Below are positions 45,798 through 54,574 of a stretch of DNA of 64,000 nt, one piece after another. The translations under genes were made by a program, and so were the position numbers. Numbering within the stretch: the first letter of the stretch is position 1; each line of letters begins with the position of its first letter. This stretch comes from Deltaproteobacteria bacterium (GTDB taxonomy: Bacteria > Desulfobacterota > Syntrophia > Syntrophales > UBA2210): positions 1 to 64,000 of the forward strand of contig JAFGTS010000026.1 in assembly GCA_016933965.1 (NCBI GenBank), read 5' to 3'. The notes under the pieces are model-generated. The model was not told the origin of the DNA, ran no database searches, and saw only the letters and a program-made list of their open reading frames with translations.

Positions 45798-47219
45798 ATG
45801 ACACATCCTCAACAGAATAAACTTTTCCGGGAAAAAAATCAGCTCAGTATCAGTCTTTATGTGCTCGTGCCCGCCATATTTGCCGGCATTTCACTCCTTT
45901 CATTCATCGTCGCCGTCAATGTAAACCGTTATCTAACCGCTGCAAAGGATACGGGATTGTTCTGGTTCGTATTCTGGAGTATCATCATTGCCGCGGCGAC
46001 TTTTATAAGCGGTTTCTTGATAATATCGCTGATTATACGACCCATGAAAACCTTTGTGGAAAAGGCTGCTGAACTCCCGGGGTTTTCTACGGAACTCTCC
46101 ACAAAAAAAGGAATTGCAAGTACGAAGGATGAACTGGAAAGATTCAACACTGTCTTCAAGGAAGTTACAAAGATCCTGGGTAAGGTGGAATCGCGGGAAT
46201 ATTTCCCCGAGATAATAGGGCAGAGCAAGGCCATGCGCTCCCTCTTCAATGAGATATTGCGGGTTGCGCCGACCGATTCAACTGTTCTTATCACCGGTGA
46301 AAGCGGGACCGGCAAGGAACTTATAGCCAACAGTATTTACGATCACAGTCTCCGTAAGGGAAAGCCCTTTATCAAGCTTAACTGTGTTGCCATACCGGAA
46401 GGATTGCTTGAAAGTGAATTGTTCGGACACGAAAAGGGTGCCTTTACGGGGGCAACGGCAATGAAACGCGGAAAATTCGAGCTGGCGAACGAAGGTTGCC
46501 TCATGCTTGATGAAATCGGTGATATGCCTCTTGAAACACAGGCCAAGTTGTTACGAGTTCTTCAGGAAAAGAAATTCGAACGCGTCGGCAGCAGCAACAC
46601 CATAACTGTTGATGTCAGATTCATCGCCGCGTCGAACAAGGACCTGCAGAAAATGGTTTCTGAAGGAAAATTCAGGGAGGATCTCTTTTACCGGCTGAAC
46701 GTGTTTCATCTTCATATTCCTCCCTTGAGGGATCGAAAGGAGGACATTCCTTTACTCGCAGACTATTTTCTTCAAAGGTCCAATCGGCCGAATGTTTCGA
46801 TTTCATCCCTGGCGCTCCAGTATCTCCTCACATACCACTGGCCCGGAAATGTAAGGGAACTGGAAAATACCATAGAACGGATGGCGGTGATGACAGAGAC
46901 AGGCGTCATTGAACCGGGTCATATCCCTCCAAACATGGTATCGCAGGTTCTGCAGGAAGGTGGTCTGAAATTTTCAGCGGTGGAAAGTGAGGATGAGCCA
47001 GGGGAATCAATTGATCAATATCTCTCACGGATTGAGCGAAACATGATCATCGATGCACTGACTGCTACCGCCGGAGTTCAGTCAAAAGCAGCCCGGCTCT
47101 TGGGCATAAAAGAGCGAAGCCTCTGGCATCGTATAAAAAAATACGAAATCGATATTTCTCCCTTGAAGGAATCTGTCGGGATAGGGGGAAAAACATCAAA
47201 TAATGTAGATATTAAATAA
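45798..47219 (+). CDS. Membrane-anchored sigma-54-dependent transcription activator
   Basis: 473 residues. Two N-terminal transmembrane helices (about 18-40 and 54-78), then a HAMP-like linker and the AAA+ domain with Walker A GESGTGKEL and the sigma-54-contacting loop GAFTGA; a Fis-type HTH (about 415-450) ends the protein. There is no receiver domain, so its signal is probably read in the membrane or through protein contacts. It lies between platform and pilin genes and most likely activates pilin transcription. Confidence 0.9.
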   Translation: MTHPQQNKLFREKNQLSISLYVLVPAIFAGISLLSFIVAVNVNRYLTAAKDTGLFWFVFWSIIIAAATFISGFLIISLIIRPMKTFVEKAAELPGFSTELSTKKGIASTKDELERFNTVFKEVTKILGKVESREYFPEIIGQSKAMRSLFNEILRVAPTDSTVLITGESGTGKELIANSIYDHSLRKGKPFIKLNCVAIPEGLLESELFGHEKGAFTGATAMKRGKFELANEGCLMLDEIGDMPLETQAKLLRVLQEKKFERVGSSNTITVDVRFIAASNKDLQKMVSEGKFREDLFYRLNVFHLHIPPLRDRKEDIPLLADYFLQRSNRPNVSISSLALQYLLTYHWPGNVRELENTIERMAVMTETGVIEPGHIPPNMVSQVLQEGGLKFSAVESEDEPGESIDQYLSRIERNMIIDALTATAGVQSKAARLLGIKERSLWHRIKKYEIDISPLKESVGIGGKTSNNVDIK

Positions 47220-47402
47220 TATTTTCTTCAAATTATGTTGGGAATTCATCGCAGTCATCATTACTATGGGGAAAGTTAGTCGAAGCAAATTGATTATATA
47301 TTCCGGTGTTCAATCATAAATAGTTGAATCAGCAACATATATAGGAAATACCAAGTAAATGCCGTTCTTTCATATATCATTCCGGTCTGTGATATACACC
47401 CG

Positions 47403-47416
47403 GGTATGATCTTTGC
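47403..47416 (+). promoter_or_regulatory. Candidate sigma-54 promoter (GG-N10-GC) before the first pilin
   Basis: gggtatgatctttgca at 47402-47417 has GG and GC exactly 10 nt apart and TTTGCA at the -12 position. The -24 part (gggtatg) matches TGGCACG at 4 of 7. It would start transcription near 47428 and so excludes the ATG at 47406 as pilin start. The adjacent sigma-54 activator supports it. A ttcaa/ttgaa repeat at 47311-47329 could be an upstream site. Confidence 0.45.
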
Positions 47417-47471
47417 AGTAAAATCTAAGCAGACTTGGGGCGAGAGAATACAAGATGCTGGACTGTTATCT

Positions 47472-47900
47472 ATGGGGAACATTATTGAGGGGAAGCAGGG
47501 AGGGTTCACCCTGATTGAAATAGTGGCTGTTCTGGTCCTGCTCGGTATAGCTGCTGCGATTGCTGTTCCGAAGTATTTTGACATGATGCAAGGAGCAGAG
47601 AAAAAGGCATTGCAACACGCGCTGACTGAAATGCAGAGCCGGGCATGCAGTGAATTTTCACAATCATTGATTTTACATGACGGACGTGCTGATATTACCG
47701 ATACGGATTCATTTGATGATCTGAACATGGGGTCAGATAGTGAAGTACTTGAAATATTGGATGGATTTCAGGGAACGTGGAGCTACATAAGCGAGACGGA
47801 AATAAGCTATTCCTTCAAACATGGACCGAAAACAGCGACGTTTCGCTTGATTCCAGGAACTGAAACGGAGCAGCCGATGATCACAATGAATATTTCATAA
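47472..47900 (+). CDS. Type IV pilin-like protein (MshA/MshB-like)
   Basis: About 142 residues beginning MGNIIEGKQGG|FTLIEIVAVLVLL: the type III prepilin leader ends at Gly-Phe with Glu at +5. A hydrophobic assembly helix and a globular head with an MshA-like layout (AVPKYFDMMQ...ALTEMQSRA) follow. No Cys pair near the C-terminus. It resembles the next pilin. ATG 47472 is preferred because an upstream ATG (47406) gives an over-long leader and sits in the proposed promoter; its ribosome-binding site is weak. Confidence 0.85.
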   Translation: MGNIIEGKQGGFTLIEIVAVLVLLGIAAAIAVPKYFDMMQGAEKKALQHALTEMQSRACSEFSQSLILHDGRADITDTDSFDDLNMGSDSEVLEILDGFQGTWSYISETEISYSFKHGPKTATFRLIPGTETEQPMITMNIS

Positions 47901-47946
47901 ACAATTGATAAAAAACAAGAACTACATAAATAGGGACAAGAAATGT

Positions 47947-47957
47947 AAAGGAGGTGA
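47947..47957 (+). promoter_or_regulatory. Strong Shine-Dalgarno sequence without a gene
   Basis: aaaggaggtga is fully complementary to the 16S rRNA tail, but the only downstream starts give tiny frames: a GTG at 47954 (14 codons, overlapping the site) and a TTG at 47970 (5 codons). The major pilin starts 75 nt later with its own aaaaggaga. It may be a ribosome standby or leader-peptide site. Confidence 0.4.
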
Positions 47958-48031
47958 ATCAAGGGAAATTTGGGGCAGATAGAATAAATAGCAAATAGAA
48001 AACAAAAAATAACGTAAAAGGAGAGAAACAG

Positions 48032-48448
48032 ATGAAAAAGATCAGAAATCAGAAAGGTTTTACCCTTATTGAAATCATCGCCGTCCTGGTCATCCTTGGA
48101 ATTCTGGCGGCCGTAGCCATCCCGAAGTATTTCGATATGCAGAAATCAGCGGAAATCAAGTCGTTGGATGTGGCACTCAATGATATGAAAAGCCGAGCCG
48201 TGACGGCATTCTCGAAATCCATGCTGGAGAATGACGGAGTTGCGCAGAATATTTCCGCTTTCTCCGTTCTCGGTTTTGAATCAACAACTGATGTTACCGA
48301 TGCCTATGACGATTTTGCTGGAACCTGGTCGTATGTAAGCAATACAGTAATCAGTTACGATGGAAATAACTTCAATTCAGCGACATTCACGCTATCTCCA
48401 GGTGATTCAGAGACCCCGCCTTCGATTACTCTGTCTATTGCTGAATAA
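48032..48448 (+). CDS. Type IV pilin, probable major subunit (MshA-like)
   Basis: 138 residues with a short leader MKKIRNQKG|FTLIEIIAVLVILGILAAVAIPKYF, a textbook prepilin peptidase site with Glu at +5. The head is rich in Ser/Thr/Asp. Strong aaaaggaga site before the ATG and a long perfect hairpin after the gene suggest high expression and stable mRNA, as expected for a major subunit. Close paralogue of the preceding pilin. Confidence 0.92.
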   Translation: MKKIRNQKGFTLIEIIAVLVILGILAAVAIPKYFDMQKSAEIKSLDVALNDMKSRAVTAFSKSMLENDGVAQNISAFSVLGFESTTDVTDAYDDFAGTWSYVSNTVISYDGNNFNSATFTLSPGDSETPPSITLSIAE

Positions 48449-48475
48449 TAAACAGCCTGTAGTAAATAGTCTTTT

Positions 48476-48514
48476 ATTAATGATGGGGAGATAAGTTTTC
48501 TCCCCATCATTAAT
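48476..48514. terminator. Hairpin terminator between convergent pilin and GT-C genes
   Basis: Perfect 16-bp stem attaatgatggggaga (48476-48491) / tctccccatcattaat (48499-48514), 7-nt loop. T-rich sequence follows on the plus strand (atgattttct). It can work in both directions and may stabilise the pilin mRNA. A second hairpin, tactgagtat / atactcagta (48528-48537 / 48558-48567), lies just beyond. Confidence 0.75.
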
Positions 48515-48580
48515 ATGATTTTCTAAGTACTGAGTATTAAATAGAGAAAAATTGACGATACTCAGTATATGAGCAACGTA

Positions 48581-50641
48581 TTATTGCTTATCATCAAGAA
48601 GATTTCTGAGCGTTTCCCTTTCTTTTTCACAGGGTACATAAACATTGGTTGCAGCAGACCGGTCTATCTCATGAAATAATTCTTCGAAAGTTACTGAATT
48701 ATTGCGCATATACCGCATGATTTCTCCTGTGACGGCAGACAGTTTTCCATGATTACCCGTCTGCCTGTAAAGATCGGCAAGGACCAGGAGGGCTATCACA
48801 TCGTCGGGTTTCAAGTCACCATAATCCTCCCACGCGCGAATGGCCTTTTCATATTCTCCCATGCGGTGCATGACCTCACCAATGATCTTCAGCGGTTTGG
48901 GATCATGTTCGTTCAATTCCAGGGCTGTAATGGATTCTTCAGCTGCCTCGCGCAATCTTCCCGACTTGAGAAGAACGAGGGCGTAGTTGAAGCGGATGGA
49001 AGCATCAGTCGGCGCCACATACCGGGCCTTCCAGCTGTTCTCAAAGGCGCCTTCCAGATCACCCTTTTTCAGAAGAGCGAGGGCGATGCCGTCATAGACC
49101 TCACCGCGGGCACCATACTGCAGCGCTCTGTCATAATAGTGCAGCGCCCTGTCAACGTCGTCGGCGTTCATCAAGTAATAATAGGCAAGGTTGATAAGAT
49201 AGATATAGGGTTCCGTGTTTATCGCGTATTTTTGAAGTTCCAGGGCCCTGTTCAGGTACTCTACCGCCTGTGGGTTGCCGGTTGAAAGCAGCAGTCTCCC
49301 GATTTCCCCATTGGGCCTGCTGAGTTTCGGCGCCTTTTCCAGGTTGTCCAGCCAGAAGGACGTCTCCGTGGCGAATATGCTGTTCCGCAGGAACACCGTA
49401 TTTCCCTGAAGGATAATGATTATCGCCGTCACGAAGGCGATGGCCATAGCAAGCGCTTTTCTTCGTGAAGCAAAATAACGGTATGCATATATGATCCCTG
49501 CTGCAAGCGGTACGAAGAAGAGCATTGACGGCAGGTAATTTCGGTGCTCGTAGATCAGCTCCAGGGGGATGAAGGAGCTTTCTATTATATGATTGAGGAA
49601 AAAGAAGATCACACAATAAGATAAAAGAGGTCTTTTGCGTGCAAAAATAAAGGCTGCGGTCAAGATGGCAATGATGAACAGTATCGCCGGCAGGGTCGTC
49701 CAGGGGTGAAACAATGATGTGGACAACTTCACATCGTGAAGAAAGGTCAGGCGTGATCCTGCCGGGTAGAGAAGAAGGGACATATAGAAAACAATGATCC
49801 GGGCTTCTGTCAGGAGCCGCTCGTCAAGCGAGAAAGGTCTAATTTTATAGCCGTTAAGGAGTGATGCATAGTCTGTGTATAAGGATCCGAGGATAACAAC
49901 AGGAATTAGGACCAGTATGAGAATCTTGAAATTTTTTTTGAGCACCGGTCCTGAGACCCCCTGGATGAGAAAGAGATCAAAAAGGAATATGCTGACAGGA
50001 AGCATGGCTGCGTTCTGTTTCGAGAGAAATGCAAGGATGGCCGATATCAAGCACAAAGAATAAAATAATATTGCTGTTCCTCTTGACGGAGCGGTACGTC
50101 CCTTCAGATAGAAATACATGGCCATAATATAGAAAAGTGCCGCCATGCAGGTGATCCGCTGAACGATGATACTGACGGCGGGGACATGGACGGGACTGAT
50201 GGCCCAGAGAACGGTTGCCAGCAGGGCCAGCGGAAAGGCCGTTGACCCGTAGCGGTCTTTCAACAGAGGGAGCCGGAGCGTATCCATAAGAAAGAGAAAA
50301 AGAAAGAGTGACGAAACATAGTGGATGGCAAAATTGACCAGGTGATACCCGAAAGTGGAATATCGCCCGAAATAATAGTTCAGCGCGAAGGTGAAAAATG
50401 GAATGGGCCGTTTCGAAAGATGGCCCTCGACGCGGTAAAAGGTCTTTTTGATGTCCGGCCAGGACAATTTCTTGAGATGAACGTTGACATTATCAACAAT
50501 GCTGTAATAATCGTCAAAATGCCAGTCGCCTTGAAAACTGTTCGAATAGGCGGCAAGAAGAAGGACCAGCAGGAAAAGGGCGGTCAGAAAAAAAGTTCCG
50601 GTGGTCAACCGTGATGCGTTTTTCTGTGAAGTTTCGTTCAT
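48581..50641 (-). CDS. GT-C-like membrane protein with C-terminal TPR repeats
   Basis: 686 residues: about ten transmembrane helices, an acidic FDDYY motif in the first external loop (DWHFDDYY), then several tetratricopeptide repeats (about 430-660, e.g. ALHYYDRALQYGARGEVYDG, AIRAWEDYGDLKPDD). Layout is that of TMTC-type/GT-C sugar transferases that use lipid-linked donors. It is a paralogue of the gene at 51614. Function in protein or glycan glycosylation is inference. Confidence 0.78.
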   Translation of the reverse strand: MNETSQKNASRLTTGTFFLTALFLLVLLLAAYSNSFQGDWHFDDYYSIVDNVNVHLKKLSWPDIKKTFYRVEGHLSKRPIPFFTFALNYYFGRYSTFGYHLVNFAIHYVSSLFLFLFLMDTLRLPLLKDRYGSTAFPLALLATVLWAISPVHVPAVSIIVQRITCMAALFYIMAMYFYLKGRTAPSRGTAILFYSLCLISAILAFLSKQNAAMLPVSIFLFDLFLIQGVSGPVLKKNFKILILVLIPVVILGSLYTDYASLLNGYKIRPFSLDERLLTEARIIVFYMSLLLYPAGSRLTFLHDVKLSTSLFHPWTTLPAILFIIAILTAAFIFARKRPLLSYCVIFFFLNHIIESSFIPLELIYEHRNYLPSMLFFVPLAAGIIYAYRYFASRRKALAMAIAFVTAIIIILQGNTVFLRNSIFATETSFWLDNLEKAPKLSRPNGEIGRLLLSTGNPQAVEYLNRALELQKYAINTEPYIYLINLAYYYLMNADDVDRALHYYDRALQYGARGEVYDGIALALLKKGDLEGAFENSWKARYVAPTDASIRFNYALVLLKSGRLREAAEESITALELNEHDPKPLKIIGEVMHRMGEYEKAIRAWEDYGDLKPDDVIALLVLADLYRQTGNHGKLSAVTGEIMRYMRNNSVTFEELFHEIDRSAATNVYVPCEKERETLRNLLDDKQ

Positions 50642-50835
50642 GAACCGTCCCTGCTGTCTGAATATGCCCTATGAATCCTTCCGGCATGGTGACCACTATG
50701 TAACACAGAGTGTTGCCGCCGTCCATATAGAAGGGGAGATGCGGCGAGAGAAATACGCGGGCACGATTCCCGGTATGGTGAAAACCAGGTGAAATGTCCG
50801 CCCATTGACACCGGAAAAGCAGGAAGGGGATCGCA

Positions 50836-51588
50836 ATGTTCAATAGCAAGCGAGTGGTAGTGGTCATGCCGGCATATAATGCCGAGCAGACCCTTCGACA
50901 GACCTACGATGAGGTTGTCGCGCAGGGTGTTGTTGATCATATCATCGTTGTCGATGATGCAAGTCAGGATTTAACGGTGGCGGTGGCCGAAGGTCTGCCC
51001 AATGTCCAAGTCTGTCGCCATTCCAGAAACCGGGGGTACGGTGCCAATCAAAAGACCTGCTACCGGCTTGCCCTTGATGCGGGTGGCGATATCATCATAA
51101 TGGTTCATCCCGATTACCAGTATACGCCACTGCTCATTCCGGCCATGGCGTCTCTGATCGCAAGCGGTCTCTACCACTGCGTGCTCGGATCACGAATCCT
51201 CGGTGGATATGCACTCAAGGGGGGCATGCCGGCATGGAAATACGGTGCGAACAGACTCCTGACCGCCATTGAGAACCTCATGACGGGAGCGAAGCTATCG
51301 GAATATCACACGGGATACCGTGCCTTTTCGAGAGAGTTGCTCGAACGAATTTCCCTGGAGGTAAATTCCGATGATTTTGTCTTTGACAACCAAATGCTGG
51401 TCCAGATCATCTGGTACGGATACACAATAGCGGAGATCAGCTGCCCCACGAAATATTTTCCTGAAGCATCATCGATTAATTTTGGGAGAAGCCTCACCTA
51501 TGGATTTGGATGTCTCTCCACTGCCATTACTTTCCGTCTTGCCAGAATGGGCCTGGTAACTTCACGGTTGTTTCCTTCAAGAAAGTGA
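50836..51588 (+). CDS. Family 2 glycosyltransferase, polyprenyl-phosphate sugar synthase-like
   Basis: 250 residues, soluble. The GT-A fold begins VVVVMPAYNAEQTL with the nucleotide-sugar Asp pair VVDDASQD; the DxD-like position reads HPDYQY. Resembles dolichol-phosphate mannose synthase-type enzymes without membrane tail. Lipid-linked sugar made by it could feed the two flanking GT-C/TPR proteins. aggaagggg precedes the ATG. Confidence 0.85.
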   Translation: MFNSKRVVVVMPAYNAEQTLRQTYDEVVAQGVVDHIIVVDDASQDLTVAVAEGLPNVQVCRHSRNRGYGANQKTCYRLALDAGGDIIIMVHPDYQYTPLLIPAMASLIASGLYHCVLGSRILGGYALKGGMPAWKYGANRLLTAIENLMTGAKLSEYHTGYRAFSRELLERISLEVNSDDFVFDNQMLVQIIWYGYTIAEISCPTKYFPEASSINFGRSLTYGFGCLSTAITFRLARMGLVTSRLFPSRK

Positions 51589-51613
51589 GCACTACTTGCG
51601 ATAGAGGCCGGCC

Positions 51614-53788
51614 ATGAAAAAAGATACACCACCGCTTCTCACATTGCTTCTCGTTTGTTTGCTTGCCCTTGCCGTGATCTTTGTTTTCCTGCAGGTTATA
51701 AATTTTGAATTCGTAAATTACGATGACGACACCTATGTGGCGAAAAACAGACATGTATCATCCGGTCTGACGTGTGAAAACATCTCCTGGGCATTGACGG
51801 CAACACACGCTCATAACTGGCACCCTCTCACGTGGATCTCGCACATGATCGATGTAGAATTCTTCGGTCTGAGGGCGGGGATGCATCACCTTGTCAACGT
51901 CCTGTTTCATGTCATGAATTCCATCCTTCTCTTTCTTCTGCTGAAAAGAATGACGGGCGCGTTGTGGCAGAGCTTTTTCGTGGTGGTCCTGTTCGCTCTC
52001 CATCCGCTCCATGTTGAATCGGTGGCATGGATATCAGAGCGAAAGGATGTTCTGAGCACCTTTTTTTTGATGCTGACCCTTCTCAGCTATAATCTTTACA
52101 CTGCGCGCCCGGACCTTCGACGGTACCTTCCGGTGATGATTTTTTTCGCCTTGGGACTCATGGCTAAACCTATGCTGGTAACCGTACCCTTCGCACTCCT
52201 GTTGCTTGATTACTGGCCATTGAAGCGATTGAGAATAAGAGTTCCATTGCTTTCTGCCGGATCATTCGTGTTTCTTGTCCTTGAGAAAGTTCCATTGTTT
52301 TTCCTGGCAACACTGTCATCGGTTATTACCTACATGGTACAAGACAGGACCGGGGCAGTCATTGATACTGAATTGGTACCGTTTGCGCTGAGGATACAGA
52401 ATACCCTGGTGTCCTATGTCATCTATTTGGGAAAAATGTTCTGGCCGCTTCGCCTTGCCGTTCACTATCCATACCAGGGTTATATACCGGGATGGCAGGT
52501 GGCAGGCAGCGCCTGCATTATCGCTGTCATTACAATTTTCGTGATCTACATGGCAAAGAGAAACCCCTACCTTCCCGTTGGATGGTTCTGGTATCTCGGC
52601 ACGCTGGTGCCGGTCATCGGTCTTGTCCAGGTCGGAGGTCAGGCCATGGCTGACCGTTACACCTATATCCCATTGATAGGTCTATGGATAATGTTCACAT
52701 GGGGAGTGTCTGAAATATTCCTGTGCCGCCGGTACGGGAAAACGTTTTGTGTCACGGTGGCTGTTATCATTATTATATTGTTAGCAGGCGTGACCAATCG
52801 GCAGGTGCGATACTGGCAAAACAGCGTAACCCTTTTTCAACATTCACTTGAAGTAGCTCCCGGCGACTATCTCTCGGAACATAATCTTGGCGTGGCCCTG
52901 GCAACGAAGAGCCGTATAGATGAAGCAGAAAAGCATTTCATGGAAGCGATCAGGCTCAATCCCGACTACGGCAATCCATATTTTTGCCTGGGTATTGTCA
53001 TGCAAAGCAGGGGGAAAACAGAAGAGGCAAAAAAATATTTCATGGAGGCACTTGAGCGTGATCCAAACATGGCTGAGGCCCTCAATGGTCTTGGAACAAT
53101 CGCGGTTAGCGAGGGTGATATTCCAGAGGCCATTGTCCTTTACCGAAAATCCCTTGAAATAAGGCCGGAACAGGCTGATACCCACGATAATCTCGGAATT
53201 GCTCTTGCAGAGCAGGGCAGGATTGATGAAGCACTGAAGCATTTCAGGCAAGCCGTTACTCTGGTTCCTGATAATGCGTCATTTCGGAACAACCTCGAAA
53301 CTGCCCTGATCAAAGCGGAAAGAATTGATGAAGTGATTTGCATGATTGAAGATCGCATCGGAAAAGACCCTGAGAATGCCGAACTTTATGTAAAAAGAGG
53401 CATACTGTACACAAAAAAAGGCATGGCCGCGCAGGCTGCCGCTTCCTTTCATCGGGCACTTGTCCTGAACCCTGATTCGATCGAGGCATTGCATAACCTC
53501 TCCATTCTGTATACAGTGGCAGGAAGGTATGAAAAGGCGCTGGAATTTTTGATGTACCTTGAGGAGATCGATCCCGGAAATGCAGACAGGGCCCGGCGGA
53601 TCGCCCGGCTCCTGGCCCTTAAGGGAAAAGAGGAAGAGAGCCTGGCATGGCTGAAGAAAGCCCTTGAGCGTGGCTATCAATACAGAGAAAATATTGAGAA
53701 TGATTCAGCCTTTAACAAAATCAAAGAGCTTCGGGAATATAGAGCCATTATCAATGCACAATATGCTAATTCTCCCTCCGACGAGTGA
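51614..53788 (+). CDS. GT-C-like membrane protein with C-terminal TPR repeats, second copy
   Basis: 724 residues: about ten transmembrane helices with the external acidic motif FVNYDDDTYV, then about seven TPR units (about 415-690: AEKHFMEAIRLNPDY, AKKYFMEALERDPNM, ALKHFRQAVTLVPDN and others). Same architecture as the gene at 48581 on the opposite strand. LHPLHVESVAWISERKDVLSTF is a segment conserved in TMTC-like proteins. Probably transfers sugar from a lipid carrier to envelope protein or glycan. Confidence 0.82.
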   Translation: MKKDTPPLLTLLLVCLLALAVIFVFLQVINFEFVNYDDDTYVAKNRHVSSGLTCENISWALTATHAHNWHPLTWISHMIDVEFFGLRAGMHHLVNVLFHVMNSILLFLLLKRMTGALWQSFFVVVLFALHPLHVESVAWISERKDVLSTFFLMLTLLSYNLYTARPDLRRYLPVMIFFALGLMAKPMLVTVPFALLLLDYWPLKRLRIRVPLLSAGSFVFLVLEKVPLFFLATLSSVITYMVQDRTGAVIDTELVPFALRIQNTLVSYVIYLGKMFWPLRLAVHYPYQGYIPGWQVAGSACIIAVITIFVIYMAKRNPYLPVGWFWYLGTLVPVIGLVQVGGQAMADRYTYIPLIGLWIMFTWGVSEIFLCRRYGKTFCVTVAVIIIILLAGVTNRQVRYWQNSVTLFQHSLEVAPGDYLSEHNLGVALATKSRIDEAEKHFMEAIRLNPDYGNPYFCLGIVMQSRGKTEEAKKYFMEALERDPNMAEALNGLGTIAVSEGDIPEAIVLYRKSLEIRPEQADTHDNLGIALAEQGRIDEALKHFRQAVTLVPDNASFRNNLETALIKAERIDEVICMIEDRIGKDPENAELYVKRGILYTKKGMAAQAAASFHRALVLNPDSIEALHNLSILYTVAGRYEKALEFLMYLEEIDPGNADRARRIARLLALKGKEEESLAWLKKALERGYQYRENIENDSAFNKIKELREYRAIINAQYANSPSDE

Positions 53789-53820
53789 TCATTTTCCAAA
53801 TCATTCTGTTGACATGTTCA

Positions 53821-53848
53821 GGAATACGTGAAAAATTGTCGTCATACT
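53821..53848 (+). promoter_or_regulatory. Candidate ECF-type promoter before the sigma factor gene
   Basis: ggaat (53821-53825) and gtc (53841-53843) are 15 nt apart, resembling GGAAC-N16-GTC promoters recognised by ECF sigma factors, which often transcribe their own genes. A TTGACA at 53809 lies just upstream and could serve housekeeping sigma. Tentative. Confidence 0.35.
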
Positions 53849-53929
53849 GTGAAATAAAACGGGATGAGAGTAGGGGCATCATTTTCCCGCAGACTATACG
53901 TGTCACATTTTTTCTTCCGCGGGTTTCCT

Positions 53930-54502
53930 ATGGATACAACTTCCATTGATCATGCTGATCTGACGATAGTGAAGCGGATTCTTGCCGGCAACCGCCAGGC
54001 CTATGAACAGATCATCGAGAGGTACAAGGGGCCTGTATTCAATCTTGCCTATAGAATGACGGGAAGCTATGACGATGCCGCTGATCTTAGCCAGGAGATA
54101 TTTATCCGGGCTTTCAGAAACCTGAAAAAATTCGACCAGCGCAAGCGTTTTTTTACCTGGCTCTATACGATTGCCTTGAATCATATACGAAACCATCAAG
54201 CGAAGGGACGGCGCCTCAGCGAAATAGTAGATAATGGAATATCGATCGAAAACATTGCCGATGTAGTATCGGAAGACAATTCCGAGCAACTCCTGATCAA
54301 AAAAGAAGATGCCGAACTGATCACAGAAAATTTGCATACGTTACCCCGGGAATTACGGGAAGCATTGGTACTGCGGTATTTCCAGGCCTTCTCCTTTGAT
54401 GAGATCGCTGAAATCTCGGGAAGTTCCCTGAGTGCCGTGAAAATGCGGGTCTACCGTGGCCTCGAACAGTTGCGGGTGATGATACAAACGGCAAAAAAAT
54501 AA
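53930..54502 (+). CDS. ECF-type RNA polymerase sigma factor
   Basis: About 190 residues with sigma region 2 (YDDAADLSQEIFIRAFRNLKKF, RKRFFTWLYTIALNHIRNH) and region 4 (LPRELREALVLRYFQAFSFDEIAEISGSSLSAVKMRVYRGLEQL). No region 1 or 3. Start at the ATG 53930 gives MDTTSIDHADL; the frame is open further up. The short membrane protein 72 nt downstream could be its anti-sigma partner. It heads a run of minor pilins. Confidence 0.92.
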   Translation: MDTTSIDHADLTIVKRILAGNRQAYEQIIERYKGPVFNLAYRMTGSYDDAADLSQEIFIRAFRNLKKFDQRKRFFTWLYTIALNHIRNHQAKGRRLSEIVDNGISIENIADVVSEDNSEQLLIKKEDAELITENLHTLPRELREALVLRYFQAFSFDEIAEISGSSLSAVKMRVYRGLEQLRVMIQTAKK

Positions 54503-54574
54503 TGCATACTGTGACTTTTTCAATCGGGTTTTGTATATATAAATAAGCGTAAGAAAAGTAATGGTGTCCGACAG

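Noticed and set aside
47406-47471. Upstream start ATG for the first pilin
   Set aside because: It would give an over-long prepilin leader and lies inside the proposed sigma-54 promoter.
47963-47976. Second GG-N10-GC site before the major pilin
   Set aside because: Neither the -24 nor the -12 flanks resemble TGGCAC/TTGC; chance match in a G-rich stretch.
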